Assembly: GCF_002846555.1 (NCBI RefSeq)
Contig: NZ_PJMS01000001.1
Location: 1,984,001-2,048,000 of the forward strand
Reading direction: 5' to 3'
Length of the DNA stretch: 64,000 nt
Source of the DNA: Aquimarina sp. MAR_2010_214
Lineage (GTDB): Bacteria > Bacteroidota > Bacteroidia > Flavobacteriales > Flavobacteriaceae
This document shows, piece after piece, positions 54,145-63,823 of the stretch. A program made the translations under genes and the position numbers. Position 1 is the stretch's first letter; every line of letters begins with the position of its first letter. The notes below the pieces were generated by a model, which saw only the letters and a program-made list of their open reading frames with translations, was not told the origin of the DNA and searched no databases.

Positions 54145-54151
54145 TCTCCTT
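54145..54151 (-). promoter_or_regulatory. strong Shine-Dalgarno site of rpoD
   Basis: AAGGAGA on the minus strand, 7 nt before the rpoD ATG. Bacteroidota mRNAs rarely have such sites, and the other starts I looked at closely lack one. Confidence 0.6.
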
Positions 54152-54390
54152 GAAATTTAATTTTGTGAATATTTAGGGCCTTTTACTTATTATACGTAAT
54201 ATGTTATCGAAATGTTACAAAAAGATTGTTTTTTTTTACAGAAAATATTTTTTGAATAGCTTGTTGGACTTCCTCAAGTATCGATATATGGGAGTTTGGT
54301 TATTTTTTGTAAAAATATTTTTTTTCAAAAAAAATAAAAAATAATGGATTTTATAAAGAATGTAGAAAACAATGCTGTACAGAACATTAT

Positions 54391-55866
54391 TTAGAACTCA
54401 TAAGAAACTCCTGTTTGAATTGTAAAGTATAAAGGTCGATAACTTTCAGAATTTTGACTAGCATTTTTTAATTGATACTTAAGTAAAGGCTCAACATTCA
54501 AAAACACTTTTTTTGATAGCTTATATCGAAGATTTGTTCCAATATTAATACTGAAATTTGTTTTCAGAATATTAGTATTGCTTCCTAACTTAAAATTGTT
54601 AGAAGCAGTGTTTATAGCAATATTATTTTCATCTAGAAACAGAAAACTTAATTCTCCTATTAGTGAAGTGCTAATCTGATTGTCTAAGATTTGATATTGT
54701 AACCCAAATGAAATATCGTTGTAAATTGTCTTTTGTATTACATCTACTTTTTCAGAATCTCCTATGATATCATTAATGGGTAAGATTATTCCCAAATCAT
54801 TAAGTATAATTGGTAATTGATCGGTTTGTACATTTTTTATTTTGTTGCTTAACTTTAATCTATTAAATCCAACTCTTAGTGCTATTTTCTCGGTATAATA
54901 TGTTTTAAAGAGAATACCATAACTTAAGCTTATTCTGCCACGATTTGTGTTTTTTGTAAGATGGTCGCTTAACAAAGAACCATTAGGGGCTATTATATAT
55001 GTTGGAGTAATATGTACTCCAACACTAACTTTCTGAAATGGTTTTTTCTTTATTGGGTTCATATAAACTAATGTATCCTTATTCTTACGGTTAGTAATAT
55101 TCGTATTCTTTTTGGATGCTATTAGAGTTTTTAGAGAATCATCTTTACGTTCTTTGTTTTTAGAGACTTTGTTGTGATTGTTGTTTAAAATATTATCCGT
55201 TTTGGTTGTTGTTTGACTGGTAGTTGAGGTTGCAGATATTGAGGTCCCTCTATTTATAGGATTAGTTTTTGTACTAGAAATAGAAGTGTTTGGCTTGTTT
55301 TTTATTTCTTCAATATCTCTATTGCTACCTTTTTTTGTGTTAGATGCCTGTTGATTAGTTTTGTGAGTAGGGAGCGGCATTTTATTTGTTGTTAATAGAA
55401 GACTAGTATTCGAAACATTTTTATTTGATGATAAACCAATACCATTATTAGTTTCACTATATAATAAAGACCAATTGTTTTCTATCGTACTTGTATGCAA
55501 ATCATTGATGTCAGGTTTTGATTTGGGTGACATAGATACTGTTGTTATAACTTCATTACCTGATATTTGTAGTTTGTTATTTTCTGGATCTATTTCTTCG
55601 CAATTTTCTGGGGTTACTGGTTTTTTTGTTTTAGTATTAATTGAGTTTTCTGTGATACTATTATAGTTAGATGTATTAGCAGCAAAAAGTATTAATAACA
55701 AAAGAAATATAAGTACACCTACTACTTTTGCCCAATAAGAAAGCGTGTTATCTTCTTTTTTGGGTAACTTAGGTTCGATATCCTCCCAGGATAAATTACT
55801 AGGTGATTGATCAAAACTTTTAAGTTTTTCTTTAAAAGCTTTTCCTATGTCTTTTGGGTCAGCCAT
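54391..55866 (-). CDS. membrane protein with anti-sigma-like N-terminus and beta-barrel-like C-terminus
   Basis: 491 residues in three parts. A cytoplasmic N-terminus (about 1-43, DIGKAFKEKLKSFDQSP then WEDIEPKL) is typical of proteins encoded after ECF sigma genes. One transmembrane helix follows (about 46-63, VVGVLIFLLLLILFAA). Then comes a low-complexity Ser/Thr/Asn-rich periplasmic linker (about 65-275) and a C-terminal outer-membrane barrel-like domain (about 280-491) ending in aromatic F. It overlaps the sigma gene by 8 nt. It probably controls that sigma factor from the membrane. Confidence 0.75.
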   Translation of the reverse strand: MADPKDIGKAFKEKLKSFDQSPSNLSWEDIEPKLPKKEDNTLSYWAKVVGVLIFLLLLILFAANTSNYNSITENSINTKTKKPVTPENCEEIDPENNKLQISGNEVITTVSMSPKSKPDINDLHTSTIENNWSLLYSETNNGIGLSSNKNVSNTSLLLTTNKMPLPTHKTNQQASNTKKGSNRDIEEIKNKPNTSISSTKTNPINRGTSISATSTTSQTTTKTDNILNNNHNKVSKNKERKDDSLKTLIASKKNTNITNRKNKDTLVYMNPIKKKPFQKVSVGVHITPTYIIAPNGSLLSDHLTKNTNRGRISLSYGILFKTYYTEKIALRVGFNRLKLSNKIKNVQTDQLPIILNDLGIILPINDIIGDSEKVDVIQKTIYNDISFGLQYQILDNQISTSLIGELSFLFLDENNIAINTASNNFKLGSNTNILKTNFSINIGTNLRYKLSKKVFLNVEPLLKYQLKNASQNSESYRPLYFTIQTGVSYEF

Positions 55867-56413
55867 TACTTATTGCAATTTTTTTTAAACAATTGTTACT
55901 AGATGTTATTTTGGTTTTCAGTATAACTTTTGCTCTATGTAGGTTTGATTTTGAAGTTCCTTCAGAAATATGTAACATCTTGGCTATTTCTTTATGAGAA
56001 TACTCATCCAGCTCATATAAGTTAAAAACCAATCTATATCTGTCGGGTAATTCTTGTATGTGTTTTAGTAATTCATCTAATGAAAGATTTAATGTTTCAG
56101 AATCAATTCTGGTATCTGCGAGATTCTCTTCATTTATATTTATATCAGTAAAAGATGTTTTTTTATATTTGTCTATAGCTTTGTTAATCGTTATTCTTTT
56201 CATCCAACCTTCAAAAGAACCTTTAAAACTATATTGATTTATCTTTTTAAAAATTGTAATAAAAGAGTCTTGTAAATTATCTTCTGCTTCATCATAATTT
56301 TTGCAATACTTAAGACTCAAAGCAAATAGTATATCCCTATAAAGGTGAAACAATTCACTTTGTGCTTTCCTGTTGTTTTTTTGGCACTTCTTAATTAGCT
56401 TTCTTGTGTCCAA
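55859..56413 (-). CDS. ECF-type RNA polymerase sigma factor
   Basis: 184 residues with sigma region 2 (FALSLKYCKNYDEAEDNLQD, FEGWMKRITINKAIDKYKK) and region 4 (HIQELPDRYRLVFNLYELD, YSHKEIAKMLHISEGTSKSN). No region 3, as in ECF factors. It is translationally coupled to the membrane/barrel protein, its probable regulator. Confidence 0.93.
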   Translation of the reverse strand: MDTRKLIKKCQKNNRKAQSELFHLYRDILFALSLKYCKNYDEAEDNLQDSFITIFKKINQYSFKGSFEGWMKRITINKAIDKYKKTSFTDININEENLADTRIDSETLNLSLDELLKHIQELPDRYRLVFNLYELDEYSHKEIAKMLHISEGTSKSNLHRAKVILKTKITSSNNCLKKIAISNG

Positions 56414-56583
56414 TTGGTTTTAAGCTTAGCAAAGACTATTTATCGAAATCTGAAATACTTTTAATAAACAAAAAGAACTCAATTTTCACCTTTAATTTTC
56501 ACTATGTGGTACTTAAAATACTACATAAATTATCACTAGTTTACTTTTTAGACTGAATTGTTTTAGATGGTTGCGTAAAAGAT

Positions 56584-56625
56584 TTAAAAAAAAGCAATCT
56601 TTCCTTGTTTTTAGGAAAGATTGCT
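56584..56625 (-). terminator. terminator of the lipoprotein gene at 56637
   Basis: 13-bp perfect stem AGCAATCTTTCCT/AGGAAAGATTGCT followed on the minus strand by eight T residues. Confidence 0.88.
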
Positions 56626-56636
56626 AAAAGTAACAA

Positions 56637-57695
56637 TTAGCTCTCGTCATTATTATCGCAGGCTTCAGCAAATAAAACTATTCTAATTATTTTAGATTTG
56701 TTGGTGTCTGTATTTTTGACGTTAACAAAAACTACTTGAGGATTAGTTGTGTTTTGATAAGCAGATGAGTCTAATATATTTGTTTCTTGTTCTGCATGTT
56801 CATAGGTTTGATAAAATGATACTATTAATAAAGAAGTATCTACATTTTCCTGAAAAGAAAGAATACAGTCTTTGTAATCATTAAAAATAAAAATGGCTGT
56901 TTCTTCAAAATTTTTCAATTCACATTCCTTAAATTCTACATAATCACATGAGTTTTCAACATTGCATTGTCTTTTGATGATATACTTATCGGTTTCATTA
57001 GATATTTCTACAGTTTCATCATCTATTATCACGGCTTTCCAATCAAAATTCCAATCTTTGGCTGTTTCAGAATCCCCTTCAAGGTGAATATTGATATGTA
57101 ATTTACCTTCAAGAAAAAAGGATACCCACGAGGTTCTGTATGCATTACCCTTATCATAAAAAATACCGGTTCCATCGTCATAAAAATCTAGTAACGCATC
57201 ATCATAGTTTTGATTATTGGTTGAAGAGGTAATTTTCCAAACGCAATTTTCTTCTAATATTCTATTACAATAAGTAATAATCTCTGATTCGATACAAGCC
57301 TCTATGGTTTTTTTTAATTCGGCATTGTTCTGGATGCTAAACGAACTACCATCTTCTAGAATGGTGGTTATGGGATAACTTAGGCCTATTGCACTATTAC
57401 TTCCTTCGGAGTCTTCCAGAAGACCTACAAAATCTATATTATTGTAGACTATTCTACTATCTACAATTTCAGAATCTTCATCAAAAAGATATACATTGAA
57501 AGGATAAACAAAAGTGATACAGACGAGTTTATTATCTTCATTTTTGTTTTCTGAAATACTTTTTAACGAATTGAATAATTCTGAATCTGTTTCTATTTTT
57601 TGGATATTATCCGGAAATAGATCGAAGGATTCATTATGGCAGGAAACCATTGAAATTAGTAGGGTGCTAAGCAGTAGGGTTTTAAACGTTGTCAT
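56637..57695 (-). CDS. lipoprotein of unknown function
   Basis: 352 residues; lipoprotein signal with LLISMVSC. Three parts can be seen: an N-terminal domain with VCITFVYPFNVYLFDEDSE, a lipocalin-like middle (WKITSSTNNQNYDDALLDF and GNAYRTSWVSFFLEGKLHI, about 155-245), and a short C-terminal domain with a cysteine pair (NSCDYVEFKEC). Acidic overall. Function unknown. Confidence 0.75.
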   Translation of the reverse strand: MTTFKTLLLSTLLISMVSCHNESFDLFPDNIQKIETDSELFNSLKSISENKNEDNKLVCITFVYPFNVYLFDEDSEIVDSRIVYNNIDFVGLLEDSEGSNSAIGLSYPITTILEDGSSFSIQNNAELKKTIEACIESEIITYCNRILEENCVWKITSSTNNQNYDDALLDFYDDGTGIFYDKGNAYRTSWVSFFLEGKLHINIHLEGDSETAKDWNFDWKAVIIDDETVEISNETDKYIIKRQCNVENSCDYVEFKECELKNFEETAIFIFNDYKDCILSFQENVDTSLLIVSFYQTYEHAEQETNILDSSAYQNTTNPQVVFVNVKNTDTNKSKIIRIVLFAEACDNNDES

Positions 57696-57839
57696 AGTTA
57701 CATTATTTAAAGTCTTTGTCTTATAGACTGGTAGCCTCTAAATGGTTGCGTAACATTAACTTATTTATCTAAATCAATAATTAGTAAAATTTATAAGAAG
57801 GGGATGTGTTTGGAATTTAGATTGTGTGTAGTGAAATAA

Positions 57840-57870
57840 AAAACGCCTTCAAGATTCTTGAAGGCGTTTT
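57840..57870 (-). terminator. pnp terminator
   Basis: 14-bp perfect stem (57840-57853 with 57857-57870) with A and T runs at its base, 20 nt after the pnp stop. Confidence 0.88.
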
Positions 57871-57889
57871 ACTAAATAGTATAGAAAAA

Positions 57890-60076
57890 TTAATTTTCTT
57901 TTTTATCTCTGTGAGGTTTTCGATCTCCTCTTGGCTTATCACCTTCTGGTCTAGGAGGTCTAGGCAATAATGCTTTTCTAGACACTTTTTCTTTACGAGT
58001 TCTAGAATCAATTCCGAAATACTTTACATCAAAGATATCACCCATGTTTACAACATCGCTAACATTCTCTGTGCGTTCCCACGCTAATTCTGAAACGTGA
58101 AGTAAAACTTCATTACCCGGAGCTTCCATATATTCTACTACGGCACCAAAATCTAACATTTTGATTACTTTCACTTCATATACACTACCAACAACAGGTT
58201 TAAAAGTAATAGAATCGATTTTTGCTAATACTGCATCAATTCCTTCTTGATTTGTACCAAGAATCTCTACATTTCCTTCTTCTGTAACAGGATCTTCATT
58301 AATTACTATAGTTGTACCTGTAGTTTTTTGTAATTCTTGAATTACTTTACCTCCTGGGCCAATTAAAGCGCCAATAAAGTCTCCAGGAATTGTTTTAGTT
58401 ACCATTTTTGGAGCATGAGCTTTTACATCTGCATTTGGCGATGCAATAGTATCTGTTAATTTTCCTAGAATATGTATACGACCATCAGCAGCTTGCTTTA
58501 ATGCGTTTACCAAAATTTCATAAGAAAGACCTTTTACTTTAATATCCATTTGGCAAGCCGTAATACCATCAGCAGTACCAGTTACTTTAAAGTCCATATC
58601 TCCTAAGTGATCTTCATCACCTAAAATATCAGATAAAACTGCATATTTTCCTGTTTCACCATCAGAAATTAATCCCATAGCAATACCAGAAACAGGTTTT
58701 ACCATTTGTACTCCGGCATCCATCAATGCCATAGTTCCAGAACATACAGTCGCCATAGAAGAAGAACCATTAGATTCTAGTACTTCTGATACTATACGCA
58801 CAGTATATGGGCAATCAGCAGGAATCATTCCTTTTAAGGCACGTTGTGCCAAGTTACCGTGACCAACTTCTCTACGAGAAGTTCCTCGTATAGGTCGTGC
58901 TTCACCAGTACAGAAAGGAGGGAAGTTGTAGTGAAGGTAGAATGTTTCTTCTCCTTCATAAGATGGCATATCAATTTGATTTGCCTCTCTAGAAGTTCCC
59001 AAAGTCACTGTTGCTAGTGCTTGAGTTTCTCCTCTTGTAAATATAGAAGACCCGTGAGTTGATGGTAAATAATCAACTTCACACCAAATTGGTCTGATCT
59101 CATCAGTTTTACGACCGTCCAGACGTAATCCTTCGTTTAAAGTAAGATCACGAATAGCAGCTTTTTCTGCTTTAGAATAATATTTAGATACTAGATCTCC
59201 AAAATCTTCAAGTTCTTCCTCAGAATACGTAGCTTTTATTTCTTCTTTTATTTCAGAAAAAGCTAAACCACGTTCTTTTTTAGAAGATCCTGCTTTTGCA
59301 ACAGCATATACTTTATCATATGCCATTTCATGAATTTTCTTAGCCAGATCTTCATCTTCTCTTTCCGGATCGTACTCTCTAACCTCTTTTTTTCCAAAGG
59401 CTTCGGCTAACTTAAGCTGAGCAGCACATTGTATTTTTATATGATCATGAGCGAATTTGATAGCTTCTACCATTTCTTCTTCGCTAATCTCTTTCATCTC
59501 TCCCTCAACCATCATTACAGAATCTGCAGAAGCACCAATCATCATATCGATATCTGATTCTTCTAACTGCGCTCTTGTTGGGTTAATGATAAATTCACCA
59601 TTTACACGACCTACACGTGCTTCTGAAATGGCACATTCAAAAGGGAAATCAGATAATTGTATCGCTGCAGATGCTGCTAGTCCAGCCATTGCATCAGGCA
59701 TAACATCATCATCATGAGACATTAACTGGATCATCACCTGAGTTTCTGCGTGATAATCTTTTGGAAATAGTGGTCGTAATACACGATCTACTAATCTCAT
59801 TGTTAGTACTTCACCATCACTTGGTCTAGCTTCTCTTTTGAAAAAACCACCAGGGTAGCGACCAGATGCTGCGAATTTCTCTCTATAATCTACTGTTAAT
59901 GGTAGAAAATCGACATCACTTTGTTTGTAATTTGAAACAACTGTACATAATAACATACACTTGCCAGATTGTACAACAACAGAACCATGGGCCTGTTTTG
60001 CTAATTTTCCGGTTTCGATAGAAATTTCTCTACCGTCACCAAGGTCAATGACCTCTTTATAAACTTTTGGAATCAT
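57890..60076 (-). CDS. pnp: polynucleotide phosphorylase
   Basis: 728-residue 3'-to-5' phosphorolytic exoribonuclease. There are two RNase PH domains (about 10-230 and 310-550, with [14 protein letters not shown] and [18 protein letters not shown]), a KH domain ([20 protein letters not shown], about 560-615) and an S1 domain ([20 protein letters not shown], about 625-695). The tail is basic and Pro/Arg-rich. It lies downstream of rpsO in the usual rpsO-pnp order with a 217-bp gap. Confidence 0.97.
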   Translation of the reverse strand: MIPKVYKEVIDLGDGREISIETGKLAKQAHGSVVVQSGKCMLLCTVVSNYKQSDVDFLPLTVDYREKFAASGRYPGGFFKREARPSDGEVLTMRLVDRVLRPLFPKDYHAETQVMIQLMSHDDDVMPDAMAGLAASAAIQLSDFPFECAISEARVGRVNGEFIINPTRAQLEESDIDMMIGASADSVMMVEGEMKEISEEEMVEAIKFAHDHIKIQCAAQLKLAEAFGKKEVREYDPEREDEDLAKKIHEMAYDKVYAVAKAGSSKKERGLAFSEIKEEIKATYSEEELEDFGDLVSKYYSKAEKAAIRDLTLNEGLRLDGRKTDEIRPIWCEVDYLPSTHGSSIFTRGETQALATVTLGTSREANQIDMPSYEGEETFYLHYNFPPFCTGEARPIRGTSRREVGHGNLAQRALKGMIPADCPYTVRIVSEVLESNGSSSMATVCSGTMALMDAGVQMVKPVSGIAMGLISDGETGKYAVLSDILGDEDHLGDMDFKVTGTADGITACQMDIKVKGLSYEILVNALKQAADGRIHILGKLTDTIASPNADVKAHAPKMVTKTIPGDFIGALIGPGGKVIQELQKTTGTTIVINEDPVTEEGNVEILGTNQEGIDAVLAKIDSITFKPVVGSVYEVKVIKMLDFGAVVEYMEAPGNEVLLHVSELAWERTENVSDVVNMGDIFDVKYFGIDSRTRKEKVSRKALLPRPPRPEGDKPRGDRKPHRDKKEN

Positions 60077-60264
60077 AATTTTTTTGATTCTAACGTATCA
60101 GTTTTATCATACAGATAAATCCTGATATGTTTAATTAAACATTGGTTTCCGTCTTACTCGGACGGACAAGGTTGTGTTGTTGTAGTAATTGTGCGACCAA
60201 TGAAAAACTAAGGCATGCATCCGTACTCTAGTGAAGTACAAATGTTTTTTAATTATTTAATATA

Positions 60265-60292
60265 AAAAAAAGAGGCATGCAGCCTCTTTTTT
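60265..60292 (-). terminator. terminator between rpsO and pnp
   Basis: AAAAAAGAGGC/GCCTCTTTTTT symmetrical stem with a 6-nt loop, 1 nt after the rpsO stop. Confidence 0.82.
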
Positions 60293-60293
60293 A

Positions 60294-60563
60294 TTACTTT
60301 CTTAATCCTAATTCTTTTACAATTGCACGATATCTCATGATATCCTTTTTAATAAGGTAGTCTAACAGATCTCTACGTTTTCCTACCAGCTTTACTAAAG
60401 AACGCTCTGTATTAAAATCTTTACGATTCTTTTTTAAGTGCTCAGTAAGATGAGTAATTCTGTGGGTAAACAATGCAATTTGACCTTCTGCAGAACCACT
60501 GTCATTCTTTCCTTTACCGTGCTTTGCGAAGATTTCTTCTTTAACTTCTTTCGTTAAATACAT
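60294..60563 (-). CDS. rpsO: 30S ribosomal protein S15
   Basis: 89 residues starting MYLTKEVKEEIFAKHGKG. It binds 16S rRNA helix 22. GSAEGQIALFTHRITHLTEHL and LVKLVGKRRDLLDYLIKKD are diagnostic. A longer frame upstream to 60620 adds 19 residues unlike any S15, so ATG 60563 is the start. Confidence 0.97.
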   Translation of the reverse strand: MYLTKEVKEEIFAKHGKGKNDSGSAEGQIALFTHRITHLTEHLKKNRKDFNTERSLVKLVGKRRDLLDYLIKKDIMRYRAIVKELGLRK

Positions 60564-60728
60564 TCCAATATTATTTAAATGATTTTTATGTATAAATAGC
60601 TCTTTGCTATTAGCGTGCAAATATAATATTTTTTGGATTAGAAATACATTTTATATGAAAAAACATAATGTAATTAAACGTTTTACATAATATATGGTCT
60701 TAGTATCGTAACGTTAAAATTAAATATT

Positions 60729-61556
60729 ATGAAAAGTAACTTATTTAAATTTAGTTTAATCACATTATTTTTTTTGATTTTAGTAGGATGTAATAAAGAT
60801 GATACTGAAGATCAATTGGTGGCATCTTTTACTACTGAAGAAACAGAACTTAATGCCAAGGTAGATAATGCAACCGAGGTAATAAGTGATACATTTTTAC
60901 AAGTGTATGAGTATGAGGAAAGCGCTGTAAAAAGTGCAACACATCCTTTTTTACCAGACTGTGCAACTATAACCATTGAGGTTACAGATACTTCTAAAGA
61001 AGTGATTGTAGATTTTGGCACTGAAGGATGTGAAGTTAGAGGAGGGCATATTGTAAAAGGAAAGGTGAATATGTCATACGTGGTAGATACCGAAGCAATG
61101 ACAAAGATTATTAACTATACTCTCGAGGACTTTTTTATTAATGATGTTCAATTTGTTGGGTCTAAAACCATAACCAGACAAAAAGCTAATGATAATGGTA
61201 ATCCTCAATATACAATGAATCTTGATTTAACGATTGCTTTTGCTGATGGTACGCAGGCATCCAGAACGGGGTCAAAGGTTCGTGAATGGATCGAAGGTTC
61301 TTTTAATGGTAATTGGGGAGATAATGTTTTCTTAATTACAGGCATCTGGGAAACTAATTTCAAAAATGGAAGCACACATAGTACTACAATTACAACACCA
61401 TTACGACGAGAGGCAAGCTGTAGATTTTTGGTGAGTGGTGTTGTTGAGTTAGTAAGAACAAATTATAGTGGTTCATTAGATTATGGTAACGAAGAGTGCG
61501 ATAATTTAGCTGTATTTACTAATGATAATGGAGAAGAACGTGAGATTCGATTATAG
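60729..61556 (+). CDS. lipoprotein of unknown function
   Basis: 275 residues with lipoprotein signal LFFLILVGC. The mature part is beta-rich with ATITIEVTDTSKEVIVDFG and a few cysteines (DCATI, EGCEVRG, ASCRFLVSG, EECDN) likely to form disulfides. Common in Flavobacteriaceae as surface or periplasmic lipoproteins; function not known. Confidence 0.78.
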   Translation: MKSNLFKFSLITLFFLILVGCNKDDTEDQLVASFTTEETELNAKVDNATEVISDTFLQVYEYEESAVKSATHPFLPDCATITIEVTDTSKEVIVDFGTEGCEVRGGHIVKGKVNMSYVVDTEAMTKIINYTLEDFFINDVQFVGSKTITRQKANDNGNPQYTMNLDLTIAFADGTQASRTGSKVREWIEGSFNGNWGDNVFLITGIWETNFKNGSTHSTTITTPLRREASCRFLVSGVVELVRTNYSGSLDYGNEECDNLAVFTNDNGEEREIRL

Positions 61557-61591
61557 CCTGATAATCTACAAGTCTTTAATGTGATTATATT

Positions 61592-61622
61592 AAAAAGGCC
61601 CGACTTTAAGTCGAGCCTTTTT
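61592..61622. terminator. bidirectional terminator
   Basis: AAAAAGGCCCGACTT/AAGTCGAGCCTTTTT with one mismatch. It lies between the convergent lipoprotein gene and accD and has A and T runs for both directions. Confidence 0.85.
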
Positions 61623-61646
61623 GTATATAACTAGATACAGGATGTC

Positions 61647-62504
61647 TTAATTTACTAAAGGACGATTTAGAATTAAACTTAGATATAAGTTTATCTTTTG
61701 TTTTAGCTCGTGTCTTGGAGTTATGAAGTCCAGAAACCCATGTTCTTTTAAGAATTCAGCGGTTTGAAAACCTTCAGGTAATTCTTTTCCTGTGGTATCT
61801 CTAACAATACGTGGGCCAGCAAATCCAATTAATGCTCCTGGCTCTGCAATATTAATATCTCCTAACATGGCAAAAGAAGCTGTTGTACCTCCAGTAGTAG
61901 GATCTGTACATAATGAAATATACGGTATTCCTGCATCGGCTAATTGAGCTAACTTGGCAGATGTTTTTGCTAATTGCATTAAGGATAATGCAGCTTCCAT
62001 CATACGAGCACCTCCTGATTTGGAAATAATCATAAATGGAATTTTATGCTTTAATGAATAATCAGCAGCTCTTGCGATTTTTTCACCTACAACACTACCC
62101 ATAGAACCTCCAATAAATGCAAAATCCATACATGCAATAACTAAATCATTACCAGAAGATTTTCCTACTGCTGTTCTTACGGCATCTTTTAAATTTGTTT
62201 TTTCTTGTGCGTCTTTAAGACGATCAACATATTTCTTTTTGTCTTCGAATTTAAGAGGATCTTTTGAGGTAACACCTTTATCAAGTTCTTTAAATTTATT
62301 ATCATCAAATAGGATTTCGAAATATTCTTTACTACCTATTCTCACATGGTATCCATCTTCTGGACTTACATAGAAGTTTTTTTCGAGCTGTTCTGCATCT
62401 ACAATTTTTCCCGTTGGAGATTTATACCAAAGACCTTTAGGGACATCCTTTTTGTCTTCGGTAGCAGTTTGTATACCTTTTTGTGTTCTCTTAAACCAAG
62501 CCAT
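61647..62504 (-). CDS. accD: acetyl-CoA carboxylase carboxyltransferase subunit beta
   Basis: 285-residue beta subunit of the carboxyltransferase that makes malonyl-CoA for fatty-acid synthesis. The catalytic core is clear: [35 protein letters not shown] and [16 protein letters not shown]. The N-terminal zinc ribbon has lost all four cysteines: [12 protein letters not shown] and [12 protein letters not shown] replace CxxC pairs. This form appears usual for Flavobacteriia. Confidence 0.96.
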   Translation of the reverse strand: MAWFKRTQKGIQTATEDKKDVPKGLWYKSPTGKIVDAEQLEKNFYVSPEDGYHVRIGSKEYFEILFDDNKFKELDKGVTSKDPLKFEDKKKYVDRLKDAQEKTNLKDAVRTAVGKSSGNDLVIACMDFAFIGGSMGSVVGEKIARAADYSLKHKIPFMIISKSGGARMMEAALSLMQLAKTSAKLAQLADAGIPYISLCTDPTTGGTTASFAMLGDINIAEPGALIGFAGPRIVRDTTGKELPEGFQTAEFLKEHGFLDFITPRHELKQKINLYLSLILNRPLVN

Positions 62505-62526
62505 ATAATTTTATTATAATTAAAAA

Positions 62527-62557
62527 AAGCTGAAACTTCTTAAATAAGTTTCAGCTT
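62527..62557 (-). terminator. fbaA terminator
   Basis: 12-bp stem AAGCTGAAACTT/AAGTTTCAGCTT with a 7-nt loop; T tract on the minus strand. Confidence 0.85.
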
Positions 62558-62571
62558 AAGTTTTCAGTCTT

Positions 62572-63639
62572 CTATAATGTATTTACATTATTTAAATCCT
62601 CGAATGCCTTTTTAAGACGGTTCTTAAAGGTAATTTCTCCTTCTCGCAACCATTTTCTAGGATCATAATACTTTTTATTAGGTTCTTCTGATCCATCAGG
62701 ATTACCTATTTGCGTCTTTAGATATTCAATATTATTGGTCATGTAATCCCGAATACCTTCATTAAATGCAAATTGCAGATCAGTGTCAATATTCATCTTA
62801 ATGACTCCATATCCAATTGCTTCTCTTATTTCTTCAATAGTAGAGCCACTTCCTCCATGAAATACAAAATCGATGTGGTTATGTTCGACTCCATACTTTT
62901 CTGAGATAAACTCTTGAGAATTTTTAAGTATTTTAGGTGTTAATTTTACATTACCTGGTTTGTATACGCCATGAACGTTACCAAAAGCTGCTGCTACGGT
63001 AAATTTATCACTTACTTTACTCAATTCTTCATAGGCATAAGCAACTTCTTCTGGTTGAGTATATAGCTTAGAATCATCTACATCGCTATTGTCTACACCA
63101 TCTTCTTCACCACCGGTGATTCCCAGTTCGATTTCTAAAGTCATGCCCATTTTGCTCATGCGAGCCAAATATGTAGAACAGATCTCGATGTTTTCTTCGA
63201 TAGGTTCTTCAGATAAATCGATCATATGAGAACTGTACAATGGTTTTCCGGTTTCTTTATAAAATTCTTCTCCAGCATCTAATAGGCCATCGATCCATGG
63301 AAGTAGTTTTTTTGCACAGTGGTCAGTATGCAAAATTACTGGTACTCCATAGGCTTCAGCCATTAAATGTACATGCTTGGCGCCTGCAACTGCTCCTGCG
63401 ATTGCGGCTTTTTGGTCTTCATTAGATAGGCCTTTTCCAGCATTAAACTGTGCCCCTCCATTAGAGAATTGAATAATTACAGGAGAATTTAGCTCTGCAG
63501 CAGTTTCTAAAACGGCATTAATCGAATTAGAACCGATTACATTAACTGCAGGTAATGCAAAAGCTTTCTCTTTTGCATATTTAAAAATTGCCTGGACTTC
63601 GTCTCCTACAGCAACTCCTGGTTTGATGTTGTGACTCAT
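62572..63639 (-). CDS. fbaA: class II fructose-bisphosphate aldolase
   Basis: 355-residue zinc aldolase of glycolysis/gluconeogenesis. HTDHCAKKLLPWIDG carries zinc ligand and catalytic residues, EIELGITGGEEDGVD is the class II signature, and FHGGSGSTIEEIREA supplies the phosphate-binding loop. Length matches the class IIA enzymes. It lies upstream of accD on the same strand with a terminator between them. Confidence 0.96.
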   Translation of the reverse strand: MSHNIKPGVAVGDEVQAIFKYAKEKAFALPAVNVIGSNSINAVLETAAELNSPVIIQFSNGGAQFNAGKGLSNEDQKAAIAGAVAGAKHVHLMAEAYGVPVILHTDHCAKKLLPWIDGLLDAGEEFYKETGKPLYSSHMIDLSEEPIEENIEICSTYLARMSKMGMTLEIELGITGGEEDGVDNSDVDDSKLYTQPEEVAYAYEELSKVSDKFTVAAAFGNVHGVYKPGNVKLTPKILKNSQEFISEKYGVEHNHIDFVFHGGSGSTIEEIREAIGYGVIKMNIDTDLQFAFNEGIRDYMTNNIEYLKTQIGNPDGSEEPNKKYYDPRKWLREGEITFKNRLKKAFEDLNNVNTL

Positions 63640-63823
63640 AATTTAGTTTTGGTTTATAAGGCTACAAAAATAGTAAAATTATACGGAAACCGATAAGATT
63701 AAGATACTCATTAAAACGAGCAGAGTTGTAGTTGTTTTAATTATTAAAGATTATTGATTTTTCTCAAAAATGAGATATATGAATTTTTGATTTTTGAATT
63801 AAATTATATGACATAATAGTTGA

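Noticed and set aside
60564..60620. Longer rpsO start at 60620
   Set aside because: The extra 19 residues do not resemble S15; MYLTKEVKEEI is the conserved N-terminus.
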